From positions 1-64,000 of the forward strand of contig JACKDL010000003.1 in assembly GCA_020633555.1 (NCBI GenBank): a stretch of 64,000 bases of DNA. The letters are read 5' to 3'. Below the pieces are notes generated by a model, which was not told where the DNA came from, did not search any database, and saw nothing but the letters and a program-made list of their open reading frames with translations. Of this stretch, positions 17,332 through 29,012 are shown piece by piece (the first letter of the stretch is position 1; each line of letters starts with the position of its first letter). Both the position numbers and the translations under genes were made by a program. Source of the stretch: Myxococcales bacterium (lineage in GTDB: Bacteria > Myxococcota_A > Bradymonadia > UBA7976 > UBA1532).

Positions 17332-20093
17332 TCAGGGGACGCACTGGGCGCCCAGGTCGGCGCAGCTCGTGCTCGGGATGTTCACCACGCCCACCACGTA
17401 GCCGTGCTGGTCGTTGGTGGGCCCGGCCAGGTCCAGCCGGATGCCCGTGGCGCCGCGGGGCAGCAGGAAGAAGGTCAGCCCGTCCGCGGTGCGGGTGTTG
17501 AGCGGGCTGCCCAGGATGCTGTTCACCGCGCCCTGGGCCGGCTCCGAGGCGGGCACCACCATGTGGCCCGCCGCGAACATGTCGGCCACGTCGCCGATGT
17601 GCTCCAAGGGCATGGCCGCGCCGGCCGGATCCTGGAAGGTGATGCGCAGCTGGGTCTGCTCGGGGTTGGCGTTGGCCCCGTTGCCCCCGCCCGCCGTGCC
17701 GCCCAACCCGATGACGTACTGCCAGTGGCCGTCGGCGTCGCCCACCTGGGCCGCGGCGGTGCCGCCGAAGTTGAAGTGCGCGGTGCCCTGCACCGGCGTC
17801 AGGATGTCGATGTAGGGGAAGGCGCCGGCCCAGCGGAACTCGATGTCGGCCCGGTCACCGCGGTCCCAGGTGAAGCTCCGATCGGCGCTGCGGGGCGGCG
17901 AGTAGGGCGTCACCCGGCCCTCGCTGCGCCAAAAGCTCACCGGGATGGCCGGCCGGCCCGGCACCGGGATGGTGAACTGCAGGGGCGTGGCCTGGGTGGG
18001 GGCCTGGTTGGGGAAGTTCAGCGCGTTCCAGTGCACGCTGGCCTGGCCGCACGCCTCGTTGGCGCAGACGCCGCCGTTGCACTGATCCACGGTGCAGGCC
18101 ATGCCGTCGCTGCAGTCGGCGTCGGCGCGGCACTGGAAGCACTCGGAGCGGGCCCCCTCGCAGGTCCAGCCGTCCTCGACGGTGCACCCGGCCGAGCAGC
18201 CGTCGCCCGGATCCAGGTTGCCGTCGTCGCAGCCCTCCATGCCCACCCGGATGCCGTCGCCGCACACCGCGGCCAGCGGGCGGCAGGTGCTGGCGGTCTG
18301 GAAGGCCGTGGGCACCGACACGATCAGGCCCTCGGGGTTGGGCGGCTGGGGCGACGCCAGGTTCTTCACCGCGATGACGATCTGGTTGTCGCCGTCGCGG
18401 AAGTAGTGGCTGGGCCAGGCGTTGAACGGCACCTCCTCGCCGGCGTGGAAGCTGGAGCCGCCGTTCGCCGGGGGCACGAACTCCACCACGGGCTGCCCGT
18501 TGATCCAGATCCGGCGGATCTGGTTGTCGGCCCACAGCTCGCCGCTCAGGGTGGTGGCCGCCGCCGCGCCCGGCTGGATGCGGAACCCCGCCCGGTAGTA
18601 GCGCAGGGTCTCCGCCAGGGGCTCGGGGTGATCCACACAGGCCATGCGGCCGGCGTCCCAGCCGGTGCTGTTGATCCACTGAGCGTTGGCCGGCGCGTCC
18701 ACCCAGCTGCCCACGCACTTGCGGATCACCGTCGCGGTCTGCCAGCGGGCGTCGGCCAGGGCGGCGGGCAGCACCGGCGGGGCGTCGCCATCCACCAGGG
18801 TGCCGTTGGTCCACTCCCACAGGCGGTCCTCGGCGCCCAGCGGGAGCTGCCCGCCGTTGCCGTCGGAGCCGGTGTTCAGGTTGAAGGCGTTGGCGCAGGC
18901 GAAGCCGTCCTCGATGGCGCAGTCGGCCGAGCAGCCGTCGCCGCTGTTGGTGTTGCGGTCGTCACAGGCCTCCTCGCCCTCGATGACGCCGTCGCCGCAC
19001 ACGGTGGGCAGCCCGCAGGTGCCGTCGGGCTGGCAGGCCTCGCCCTCGGGGCAGTTCAGCTCGGGCACGGCGTCGTCGCAGCGCACGGTGATGACCTGCT
19101 GCACGCAGGCGCTGGGCCCGCCGCAGCCGTCGCCGCTGCCCGTGTTGTCCACCGCCAGCTCATCGGGCCGGGCGGTGGTGACCAGCATGCGGCCGCCGCG
19201 GTGCAGCACCACGCCCGCGCCGGGCTGGCTGTCGCACTCGGCGGCCACGCAGATGTCGCCGGCCCGGTTGGCCGTGCGCAGGATGTAGCCCCCCGACTGG
19301 GGGTAGTACTGCAGATCGGCGCCGGGGATGGCCACGCCGCGGGGCGTCTGGATCTGGATGGTTCGGCAGCACAGGTTGGCGCCGGTGGGGAACGGGGTGA
19401 CCCGGTCGTTGTTCCACCAGGTCAGGTGGGGCAGGTCGGCCGTGTAGAGGTCGCCCTCGCGGGTGGCCGTGCCCTCCTGCACCCAGATGCCCCGGTCCTC
19501 GTCGAAGTACCACAGGGGCACCTGGGGCGGGTCCATGGGCGCGGCCTGGGTGGCCAGGGTCAGCGTCTCGCCCTCGGCCACGTTGGCGGGGTCGCCTTCG
19601 GCGGTGGTGATGGTCACCTCGGTCATGCCGTAGCTGACCATGGGGCCCTCGGGGGTCTCCATGGGCAGGGGCGCCTCGCCGGCCTCGGCCTGCTCGGGGG
19701 TGACGTGGGCGATGGCCACGTCCACCGGGCCCTCGACGGGCATGCCGGTGACCGTGTTGACCACGCTGCCCTCGGGGATGGTGAGCATGCCCACCGAGCC
19801 GTCGGCGCCCATGACGGGCACGTTGGCCTCGCCCATGGCCAGGTCCACCCGGGTGACGACCGTGGGCACCATGATCAGGCTGAAGGAGGCGGTCTCGGCG
19901 CCGGCGGGCTCCACCGGGCGCAGGCCCTGGGCGTAGCCCTCGGCGTCCACCCGCACCACCGTGCGGGCGTCGGCGGGGATCTCCAGGGTGAAGTCGCCGT
20001 TGGCGTTGGTGACGGCCTCGGCCTCGCCCGCCGAGGCGGTGGCGCCCTGGATGCGGGTGCCGTCGGCGGTGGTCACCGTGCCGGTCAGGGTGG

Positions 20094-20106
<13 letters not shown>
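17332..20106 (-). CDS. large Myxococcus-type Cys-rich surface lipoprotein, main (C-terminal) frame
   Basis: A 924-codon open frame. Residues 5-60 form a carboxypeptidase-regulatory-like beta sandwich (LTGTVTTADGTRIQGATA). Two Myxococcus cysteine-rich repeats follow, CGDGVIEGEEACDDRN (about 365) and CGDGIRVGMEGCDDGN (about 615), each with GDGCSAxC, then a Cys-dense stretch and a C-terminal domain with Gly/Asn loops. It lacks its own signal: the signal and lipobox are in another frame just upstream (20094-20417). The two frames join across a Gly-rich linker, where one extra G in the run at 20177-20181 would restore a single protein of about 1028 residues. Probably a surface lipoprotein. Confidence 0.85.
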
Positions 20107-20417
<311 letters not shown>

Positions 20418-20529
20418 CCGACAATCCTCCCGGTTCCTCGCGGTCCCTCTGTGCCGCGACAGCCCCGGTTGTACGGATGGGCGAATTTCGCTGGTATTAC
20501 CGGCCATTACCGCGGGGTGACCGCGCCGA

Positions 20530-21450
20530 TCAGATGGCCTCGATGGCCAGGCGATCGGTGCCGATGCGCAAGAGCCCGGCCCCGGGGCGGCGCTCCACGG
20601 GCACCAGCTCGCTGCCGCAGCCCGCCTTCAGGAACTGCTTGCGCGCCCGGAAGATCTGCACGTTCAGGTGGGTCTCGGGCACCGCGAGCATGGCCATGAG
20701 CTCCTCGGTGTGCAGCCAGCCCTGGCCCGTGTCGGGGCCCTCGGCCGCCGCCGCGTCCTTCAGGCGCTGCCGGGCCAGCAGCAGCAGCAGGTAGTGGTGC
20801 GAGCGCGCGCCCAGCTCGACGGTCTGCGCCCCCCGGCGCAGCTGCAGCTCCACGTACTCCTCGTCCTGGCTCACGCGGAAGACCAGCCCGCCGCGCACCC
20901 CCGAGGCGGTGGTCAGGCTGGCGTCCACGGTGCCGCGGTGCTCCACGGGCAGGTGGACGCGCCACAGGCGTCCGCCGGCCTGGATCGGCTGCTGATCCGC
21001 CACCGCCCGGACGCCCTCTGAGCTCTCGGCGATCCAGCCGTCGGCGCCCCCCAGCGAGATGAGGACCTCGGGGTGCGCGGCGTCGGGCAGGGCGAGCACG
21101 TCGTCGGTGGCCAGCACCCGCTGGCCGGTGGCCGGATCCACGGCGAAGGCCACGGGCGGGTCCAGATCCTCGATGATCCAGCTGTGGTCCGAGCGGCCGG
21201 TGGTGATGACGTCGCCCACCTCCAGCGCCTCGGTCTGGCCGGGATCCAGGCGCACCCCGTTGCGCAGGGTGCCGTTGGTGCTGCCCAGGTCCCGCACGTG
21301 CCAGGCCCCGTCGCTCCACCAGATGGCCAGGTGCTCGCCCGAGACGGCGGCGTCGTCCACCGACAGGTCGCAGCGGCGCGAGCGCCCGATGATGGTGCGG
21401 GCCGCCAGGGCGTGTTGCCGCTGGGTGATGGGATGTCGGATAGTGGCCAT
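20530..21450 (-). CDS. FHA domain protein with C-terminal winged-helix region
   Basis: A 306-residue cytosolic protein. The FHA domain (about residues 1-85) binds phosphothreonine peptides and shows IIGRSRRCDL, the SGEHL motif and DLGSTNGTLRNG. The C-terminal 90 residues contain LLLLLARQRLKD and a helix-rich segment (HTEELMAML...QIFRARKQFL) with the pattern of a winged-helix, OmpR-like output domain. ATG at 21450 is 24 bp from the start of the divergent kinase gene, which is a natural candidate for its phospho-partner. DNA binding is inference. Confidence 0.85.
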   Translation of the reverse strand: MATIRHPITQRQHALAARTIIGRSRRCDLSVDDAAVSGEHLAIWWSDGAWHVRDLGSTNGTLRNGVRLDPGQTEALEVGDVITTGRSDHSWIIEDLDPPVAFAVDPATGQRVLATDDVLALPDAAHPEVLISLGGADGWIAESSEGVRAVADQQPIQAGGRLWRVHLPVEHRGTVDASLTTASGVRGGLVFRVSQDEEYVELQLRRGAQTVELGARSHHYLLLLLARQRLKDAAAAEGPDTGQGWLHTEELMAMLAVPETHLNVQIFRARKQFLKAGCGSELVPVERRPGAGLLRIGTDRLAIEAI

Positions 21451-21474
21451 TCCAGAATAGTTTGGTCCAACTGT
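21451..21474. promoter_or_regulatory. 24-bp divergent intergenic region with two small palindromes
   Basis: Only 24 bp separate the FHA and kinase start codons. ATTCCAGAAT (21449-21458) and TTGGTCCAA (21462-21470) are adjacent inverted repeats. There is no room for two full promoters or for Shine-Dalgarno sites, so promoters must lie inside the 5' ends of the genes, or the transcripts are leaderless. Confidence 0.4.
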
Positions 21475-23892
<2,418 letters not shown>

Positions 23893-23911
23893 GGGGCGCC
23901 CGGGCGCCGGC

Positions 23912-25354
23912 TCAGCTCGGATCGTCCACGGCCTGGTGGTAGGCGGCGCTCGGCACCCCGGTGGTGGGCGTGAGCGCCAGATCGAAGCTGGCCTGCAGGT
24001 ACGTCTGGGTCGAGTTCAGGTAGGGCGAGTTCTGCACCACCAGCCACTCGAGCTGGCCCGAGGGCAGCGGCACCAGGTAGCCGATCAGCGCGCCGCCCTT
24101 GGTGATCTTGAAGGCCTGCCCCGAGCGGCTCTGGCTGCTGGCCGCGCCGAACTTGGTGCTGCTGAAGATCTTGGGCGAGGCCATGCTGGGCATGGTGCTG
24201 CGCACCGAGAAGGTCAGGCTGGACGGGCTGCTGGCGAACAGCTCGGCGTGCAGCGCGGGATCCACGTACAGCTTGCCGGTGGGCGTCACGCACAGGCTGC
24301 CCACGCTGGTGCTGCCGACGAAGGCGTCGTAGCCGTCGGTCCCCGGCGGCCACTCCACGCTCGCCCCCAGGTTGCTGGCCGCGCTGGTGGTGGCGCCGGC
24401 GGGCGCCGTGAACACCTGCCCCACCCGGTGGTTCAGCAGCTCGGGCCGGTCGCGCAGGGCGCCGTGCACCTGGGGCAGCCAGGCGGTGGCCGCGTTGCCC
24501 TGCAGGGCCAACACCATGGCTCGCACCGTCTGCAGGAGCTGCCCGAAGCTCAGATCCATGCCCGCCTGCAGGCTGCCGTCCTCGGCCAGGCTGAACTGCT
24601 CCAGCGCCCGCAGCAGGGCCCAGTTCAGCAGCCCCCGCTTGCGGCCCTCCAGGTCGCGCTCGCGCAGGGTGGTGTCCACCCCGCCGGCGGTGAAGATCAT
24701 GTCGGCCGGGCGGTCGGCGCCCGCGGTGCCCTCCAGCACCGCCCCCGCGTGGCACGAGCCGATGACCGCAAACACGCTCTCGTCGGGGCGCAGCCCCAGC
24801 AGCTCGATGACCTCGGCGTAGGTGATGTCGGTGCGCTCGAACTCGCCCTCGGGCAGGGCCGCGATGTCGGCGGGCAGGCGCTGCGTGTCGCGGATCCAGG
24901 CCGCCTCGCCGGGGAAGTAGCCCGGCAGCTTCAGGGCCAGCCGGCCGCCCACCAGGCCGCCGTGCCCCGACCAGAACAGGAAGAGCATGGGCGTCTCGCC
25001 CGCCGCCCGGGCCTCATCCATGCGCGCGCGCAGCTCGGCGATGGCCCAGCGCAGGTAGCACGGCCGCATGTCGTGGCTGTGGATCTGGTTGAAGGCCTCG
25101 ACGAACGCCTGGGGGTCCGCCCCCCACGGGGCCATGCGCCGGGCGAACTCGGCGTGGGGCACCACCGGGCTGGCCACGGGCCGCACGTCGGCCTGGGCCA
25201 CCAGCCCCTTCGCGATCAGGGTCACCACGGCGTCGATGACGTCGTTGCGGCAGCCCTCCAGGTTGGGCAGGCCCTCGTCCACGTACGCGTCGGCGCCCAG
25301 GATCAGGGCGAAGCGGCGCACGCGGCCGGGGGCGGCGGGGGTGGGCTCGGACAT
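23912..25354 (-). CDS. caspase-family (peptidase C14) protein
   Basis: A 480-residue protein. The caspase-like domain (about 10-240) begins RFALILGADAYVD, has the catalytic His in FWSGHGG (about 130) and the catalytic Cys in VIGSCHAGA (about 198), so the dyad is intact. Residues 250-480 form a second domain rich in Ser/Thr and beta-type sequence that I do not recognise. ATG 25354 follows GAGG by 5 nt. There is no signal peptide, so it acts in the cytosol. It lies next to kinase-FGE and FHA genes; bacterial caspases in such settings often take part in conflict or regulated cell death, which is inference here. Confidence 0.9.
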   Translation of the reverse strand: MSEPTPAAPGRVRRFALILGADAYVDEGLPNLEGCRNDVIDAVVTLIAKGLVAQADVRPVASPVVPHAEFARRMAPWGADPQAFVEAFNQIHSHDMRPCYLRWAIAELRARMDEARAAGETPMLFLFWSGHGGLVGGRLALKLPGYFPGEAAWIRDTQRLPADIAALPEGEFERTDITYAEVIELLGLRPDESVFAVIGSCHAGAVLEGTAGADRPADMIFTAGGVDTTLRERDLEGRKRGLLNWALLRALEQFSLAEDGSLQAGMDLSFGQLLQTVRAMVLALQGNAATAWLPQVHGALRDRPELLNHRVGQVFTAPAGATTSAASNLGASVEWPPGTDGYDAFVGSTSVGSLCVTPTGKLYVDPALHAELFASSPSSLTFSVRSTMPSMASPKIFSSTKFGAASSQSRSGQAFKITKGGALIGYLVPLPSGQLEWLVVQNSPYLNSTQTYLQASFDLALTPTTGVPSAAYHQAVDDPS

Positions 25355-25454
25355 GGGACCTCTCTGGGGCGAAGACGTTGAGTTCGGTCGGGCGCACGGC
25401 CAGAGGACCACGGCCCGGGCGGGGGCGGTATGACGGCGGATTACGGCGGCGCCC

Positions 25455-26477
25455 TCAGTGCCCCTGGCTGCGCAGCCAGGCCACCAGATCGCGGTAGAAC
25501 ACCTTGTGCCGGAAGGGGTTCAGCAGGCCGGGCAGATCCCCCAGCAGGTGGCCCATCTGGTCCAGGTGATCGGCGGGGATGCAGCCCAGAAACCGGCCCC
25601 AGCGGGCGCTCTCGACGGTGACCAGCCCGTCGTTGGGCATGGGATCGAAGATCCCGCCGTCCAGCGCGGCTTCCATGAGGAACAGCGTGGGATCCACGGG
25701 ATCGCGGGCCCGGTCCCAGCGGGTGATGAACTCGGGGCGGTCGTCCGCCTGACACAGCCGGCCGCCCCCGTGGTAGTCGGTGCGCCCGGCGATGGCGTAG
25801 TAGGCCACGCCCTCGGCGTCGGGGTAGGCCGCGTTGAACTCGGCGGCGCCCCGGGCGCTGAGCTGCCGCATGGCCGAGGTGACGCTGGTGTCCTCGCCCG
25901 CGGCGTCCCACAGCGGCCGGCCCACGGCGCGCACCAGCGCGTCCAGCAGGTCGGGCACGGGCCCCACGTCCACGAAGCCCAGGGCCACGTCGAGCAAGGC
26001 GCTGCCCCGGTGCGGGGTGCTGAGGGTGGTCACCGACGCCACCCAGTCGGGCCGCAGGGCCGCCACGAAGCGCGCGTCGAGGCCGCCCTGGGAGTGGCCG
26101 ATGAGGTTCACCTTGTCGGCGCCCGTGATCTCGCGGATGCGCGCCACTCGGGCCAGGAGCTGCGCGCCGCGCACCTCGGAGTCGTCGAAGGGATCCACCG
26201 CGGGGGTGAACACCCACGGCTCGCCGGCGGCCTCCAGGTCGTCGCGCACCTGCCAGAAGTAGTGGATGAAGTCGACCCCGGCGAAGTCCTCGAAGCCGAA
26301 GAAGCCGTGGGCCAGCACCAGCGGGTAGGGGGGCCCCGCCCGGCGCGCCTCGGGGCCGCCCCCGCGGCCCGCGCCCAGCAGCGCGTCCACGGGCATGTCG
26401 TCGCAGCCCAACCCCAGCGCGAGCACCGCCCACGCGATCCACTGCCAGCCCGGCCATGATCTGGCGTGCCGTGCCAT
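25455..26477 (-). CDS. triacylglycerol-lipase-like lipoprotein (alpha/beta hydrolase)
   Basis: A 340-residue protein. An N-terminal helix ends in LALGLGC (Cys about 25), a lipobox, so it should be membrane-anchored. The lipase family I pattern is clear: oxyanion HGFFGFEDF (about 58), nucleophile elbow GHSQGG (Ser about 124), a late Asp in NDGLVTVES and His in DHLDQMGHL. Substrates are probably long-chain acyl esters. ATG 26477 is preferred to the GTG two codons upstream. The stop is 100 bp from the divergently oriented caspase start side; both genes run on the minus strand and may be co-transcribed. Confidence 0.9.
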   Translation of the reverse strand: MARHARSWPGWQWIAWAVLALGLGCDDMPVDALLGAGRGGGPEARRAGPPYPLVLAHGFFGFEDFAGVDFIHYFWQVRDDLEAAGEPWVFTPAVDPFDDSEVRGAQLLARVARIREITGADKVNLIGHSQGGLDARFVAALRPDWVASVTTLSTPHRGSALLDVALGFVDVGPVPDLLDALVRAVGRPLWDAAGEDTSVTSAMRQLSARGAAEFNAAYPDAEGVAYYAIAGRTDYHGGGRLCQADDRPEFITRWDRARDPVDPTLFLMEAALDGGIFDPMPNDGLVTVESARWGRFLGCIPADHLDQMGHLLGDLPGLLNPFRHKVFYRDLVAWLRSQGH

Positions 26478-26549
26478 GCGCACCCCCGGTGTCGATCCCC
26501 CGCGGTCACGCTACGGAACACCGGGCCAGCCGTCTACTCGGCGGGCCTT

Positions 26550-27383
26550 CTACTCGGTGGGCAGGCGGATCACGGCGCCCACGGTGAGATCCGCCGGATC
26601 CTCCCGGGACAGGTGGGGGTTGGCCTTCCAGATGCGGCGCCACTCGGTACCGCTGCCGTAGAAACGCCGGGCCAGGGTGATCAGGGTGTCGCCCGGCTGC
26701 ACGGTGTACTCGCGGAAGAGCTGGGTGACCCCGCGGGTGTCCACGGCCTTGATGCCGAACACGTCGCCCGCCACGGCCGCCGCCCGATCCAGCGTGGCCT
26801 TGCTGTCCACCTGGCCCTTCAGGAAGGCGATGGCGCCCTCCACCTCCACTTGCAGCTCCAACACCGCCGCCCCGGGCAAGGCCGGGCGCAGGGCGGCCAG
26901 GGCGGCCTGCACGGCCTCGGCCCGGCGGCCCGATGACTCGGGGGGCGAGGGCAGCTTCGGCGGGGCGTCTGAGCCGGCGGTCACCGGCGCGGCGGTCACG
27001 GGCGCCACGGTCACGGGCGCGGCGGCGGTGGGCGCCCCCACCGGACCGGGCGGGGCCGGGGTCGCGGCTGCCGGCAGCGCCGCCGCGACCGGCGCTGCAG
27101 GCTCGGGCTCAGCCATGATCTGCAGCACCAGCGCCACGCCCAGGGTGCCCACCAGCCCCAGGATCAGCCCGATGGTCATGGGCGCCACCCCGCTGGGGGC
27201 GGGCGGCGGGGGCTCGTCATACAGGGCCGGCAGCTCGGCCGACACCCGCGCCGGCACCTCCACGTCGATGGCCTGCCAGTCCGCCCCGCACACGGGGCAG
27301 TAGCGCACGCCGTCGGCCTGCGCCTCGCTGCGGCCCTCGTACTGCAGGCAAAACGGGCAGATGTCGGGATCGGGGGTGGACAC
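26550..27383 (-). CDS. zinc-ribbon, transmembrane, LysM-domain protein
   Basis: A 277-residue protein with mixed topology. An N-terminal zinc ribbon (CPFC near 9 and CPVC near 30) is followed by a membrane helix (about 66-88), a long Ala/Pro/Thr linker, a BON-like alpha/beta segment (about 150-215, AIAFLKGQVDSKATLDRAAAVA), and a C-terminal LysM peptidoglycan-binding domain (YTVQPGDTLITLARRFYG to the end). GTG 27383 puts the Cys knuckle near the start; GTG 27419 is an alternative. The zinc ribbon is probably cytosolic and the LysM periplasmic. Divergent from the FAD-linked oxidase. Confidence 0.85.
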   Translation of the reverse strand: MSTPDPDICPFCLQYEGRSEAQADGVRYCPVCGADWQAIDVEVPARVSAELPALYDEPPPPAPSGVAPMTIGLILGLVGTLGVALVLQIMAEPEPAAPVAAALPAAATPAPPGPVGAPTAAAPVTVAPVTAAPVTAGSDAPPKLPSPPESSGRRAEAVQAALAALRPALPGAAVLELQVEVEGAIAFLKGQVDSKATLDRAAAVAGDVFGIKAVDTRGVTQLFREYTVQPGDTLITLARRFYGSGTEWRRIWKANPHLSREDPADLTVGAVIRLPTE

Positions 27384-27440
27384 GGCCTGGCTTCGCTTCG
27401 ATGGTGGGGCCGACAACACCGCCGACCCGCTGGATCAAAA

Positions 27441-29009
27441 ATGCCTGGATTCGACGTTGAACGCGACCCCGCGCTGCTGACCCGCTACGCCGCCGACGAG
27501 TCGAGCTTCGCCGGCCACGCCGACGGGGTCGTCCGCACGGGCGACCCCGCCGTCATCGCCGCGGTGATGGCCCAGGCCGCCGCGCAAGGTGTGCCCGTGG
27601 TCTTCAGCGCCCGCCGCACCAGCCTGACCGGGGCCGCCGTGCCCGAGGGGGGCTGGGTGGTGGTGCTGCCCGAGGACTCCAGCCCCGACCTGGTGCAGGT
27701 GGACGCGCAGGGCCTCACGGCCACCGCCCCCGCCCGGGTGCTGGTGAGCGACCTCGAGACCGCCGCCGAGCGGGCCGGCTGCTTCCTGCCCATCGATCCC
27801 ACCAGCCGCAAGACCGCCAGCATTGGCGGCGCGGTGGCCTGCAACGCCAGCGGCGCCCGCAGCTTCGCCTTCGGGCCCACCGGCGACTGGGTGCAGGGCC
27901 TGACGGTGGTGCTGGCCAGCGGCGACCGTCTTGAGCTGACGCGCGGCGCCCACCCCCCCGTGGACGGGCTGTTCACGGTGGCCCTGCCCTCGGGCGGCAC
28001 GCTGGTGGTGCCCGCGCCGCCGGCCCGGCGCACCGACTTGAAGAACGCCATGGGCTTCCGGCTGCGGCCCGACGCCCCCGATCTCATCGATCTGTTCATC
28101 GGCAGCGAGGGCACCCTGGGCTACATCGAGGCCGTGACCGTGGCCCTGCTGCCCAAGGCCGAGATCTTCGCCGCCCTGGTTTTCTGGGACGACGAGGACA
28201 CCGCCCTGGACTTCGTGGCCCGCCTGCAGGCCGACGCCCCCGCGGGCCTCGAGCCCATGAGCGTGGAGTGGTTCGACCGTGAGGCGCTGGCGCTCGCCGG
28301 CGCCCGCCACCCCCGCCTGAACGTGCCCAAGGCGGCGCAGGCCGCCCTGTTCGTCGAGCAGCGCCACGCCAAGGGCGCCGAGGACGACGTGATGCTGGCC
28401 TGGTACGAGGCCCTGCTCGAGGCCGGCGCCCCCGAGGACGAGGCCGCCATGCGCATCGCCCGCTCGAAGACCGATCTGGAGACCTTCCGCGACTTCCGCC
28501 ACGCGGTGCCCGAGAGCGTCAACGCGCTGGCCCGGCAGCGCGGGCTGCGCAAGCTGGGCACCGATCTGGCGTACCCCAAGGGCTGGCTGCACCGGATGGT
28601 GGCGTACTACCGCGAGGCCCTGGCCGATCTGCCGGCGGCCGTCGGCGCCGCGGGCGCCGGCTTCGCGGCCGAGTGGGGCGAGCCGCTGCCGCAGCGGCTG
28701 GACCACGCCACCTTCGGACACATCGGCGACAACCACCTGCACGTGAACCTGCTGCCCAAGACCCCCGCCGAGATGGCGGCGGGCAAGCTGCTGTACGAGG
28801 CCATGGCCCGTCACTGCGCGGCCCAGGGCGGGGCCATCAGCGGCGAGCACGGCATCGGGAAGGCCAAGCGCCACCTGCTGGTGGACGTGGTGCCCGCCGC
28901 CGAGGTGGCGCAGATGCGGGCCATCAAGCGGGCCTTCGATCCGGCGGGTGTGCTGGGGCGGGGCAACGTGTTCGGCTTCCAAACCGAGGCCCCCGCGGGC
29001 GGCGCCTGA
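27441..29009 (+). CDS. FAD-linked oxidase (GlcD / D-lactate dehydrogenase family)
   Basis: A 522-residue protein. The FAD-binding type 4 domain (about 30-215) contains the pyrophosphate-binding segment KTASIGGAVACNASGARS (about 122-139) and FIGSEGTLGYIEAV. The C-terminal FAD-oxidase domain ends with the family motif GAISGEHGIGKAKR (about 460-473) and AFDPAGVLGRGNVFGF. Likely oxidises a D-2-hydroxyacid such as D-lactate or glycolate and passes electrons to quinone or cytochrome. No GlcE/GlcF partners are next to it. Its stop is 3 bp from the end of the convergent kinase-STAND gene. Confidence 0.92.
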   Translation: MPGFDVERDPALLTRYAADESSFAGHADGVVRTGDPAVIAAVMAQAAAQGVPVVFSARRTSLTGAAVPEGGWVVVLPEDSSPDLVQVDAQGLTATAPARVLVSDLETAAERAGCFLPIDPTSRKTASIGGAVACNASGARSFAFGPTGDWVQGLTVVLASGDRLELTRGAHPPVDGLFTVALPSGGTLVVPAPPARRTDLKNAMGFRLRPDAPDLIDLFIGSEGTLGYIEAVTVALLPKAEIFAALVFWDDEDTALDFVARLQADAPAGLEPMSVEWFDREALALAGARHPRLNVPKAAQAALFVEQRHAKGAEDDVMLAWYEALLEAGAPEDEAAMRIARSKTDLETFRDFRHAVPESVNALARQRGLRKLGTDLAYPKGWLHRMVAYYREALADLPAAVGAAGAGFAAEWGEPLPQRLDHATFGHIGDNHLHVNLLPKTPAEMAAGKLLYEAMARHCAAQGGAISGEHGIGKAKRHLLVDVVPAAEVAQMRAIKRAFDPAGVLGRGNVFGFQTEAPAGGA

Positions 29010-29012
29010 CGG

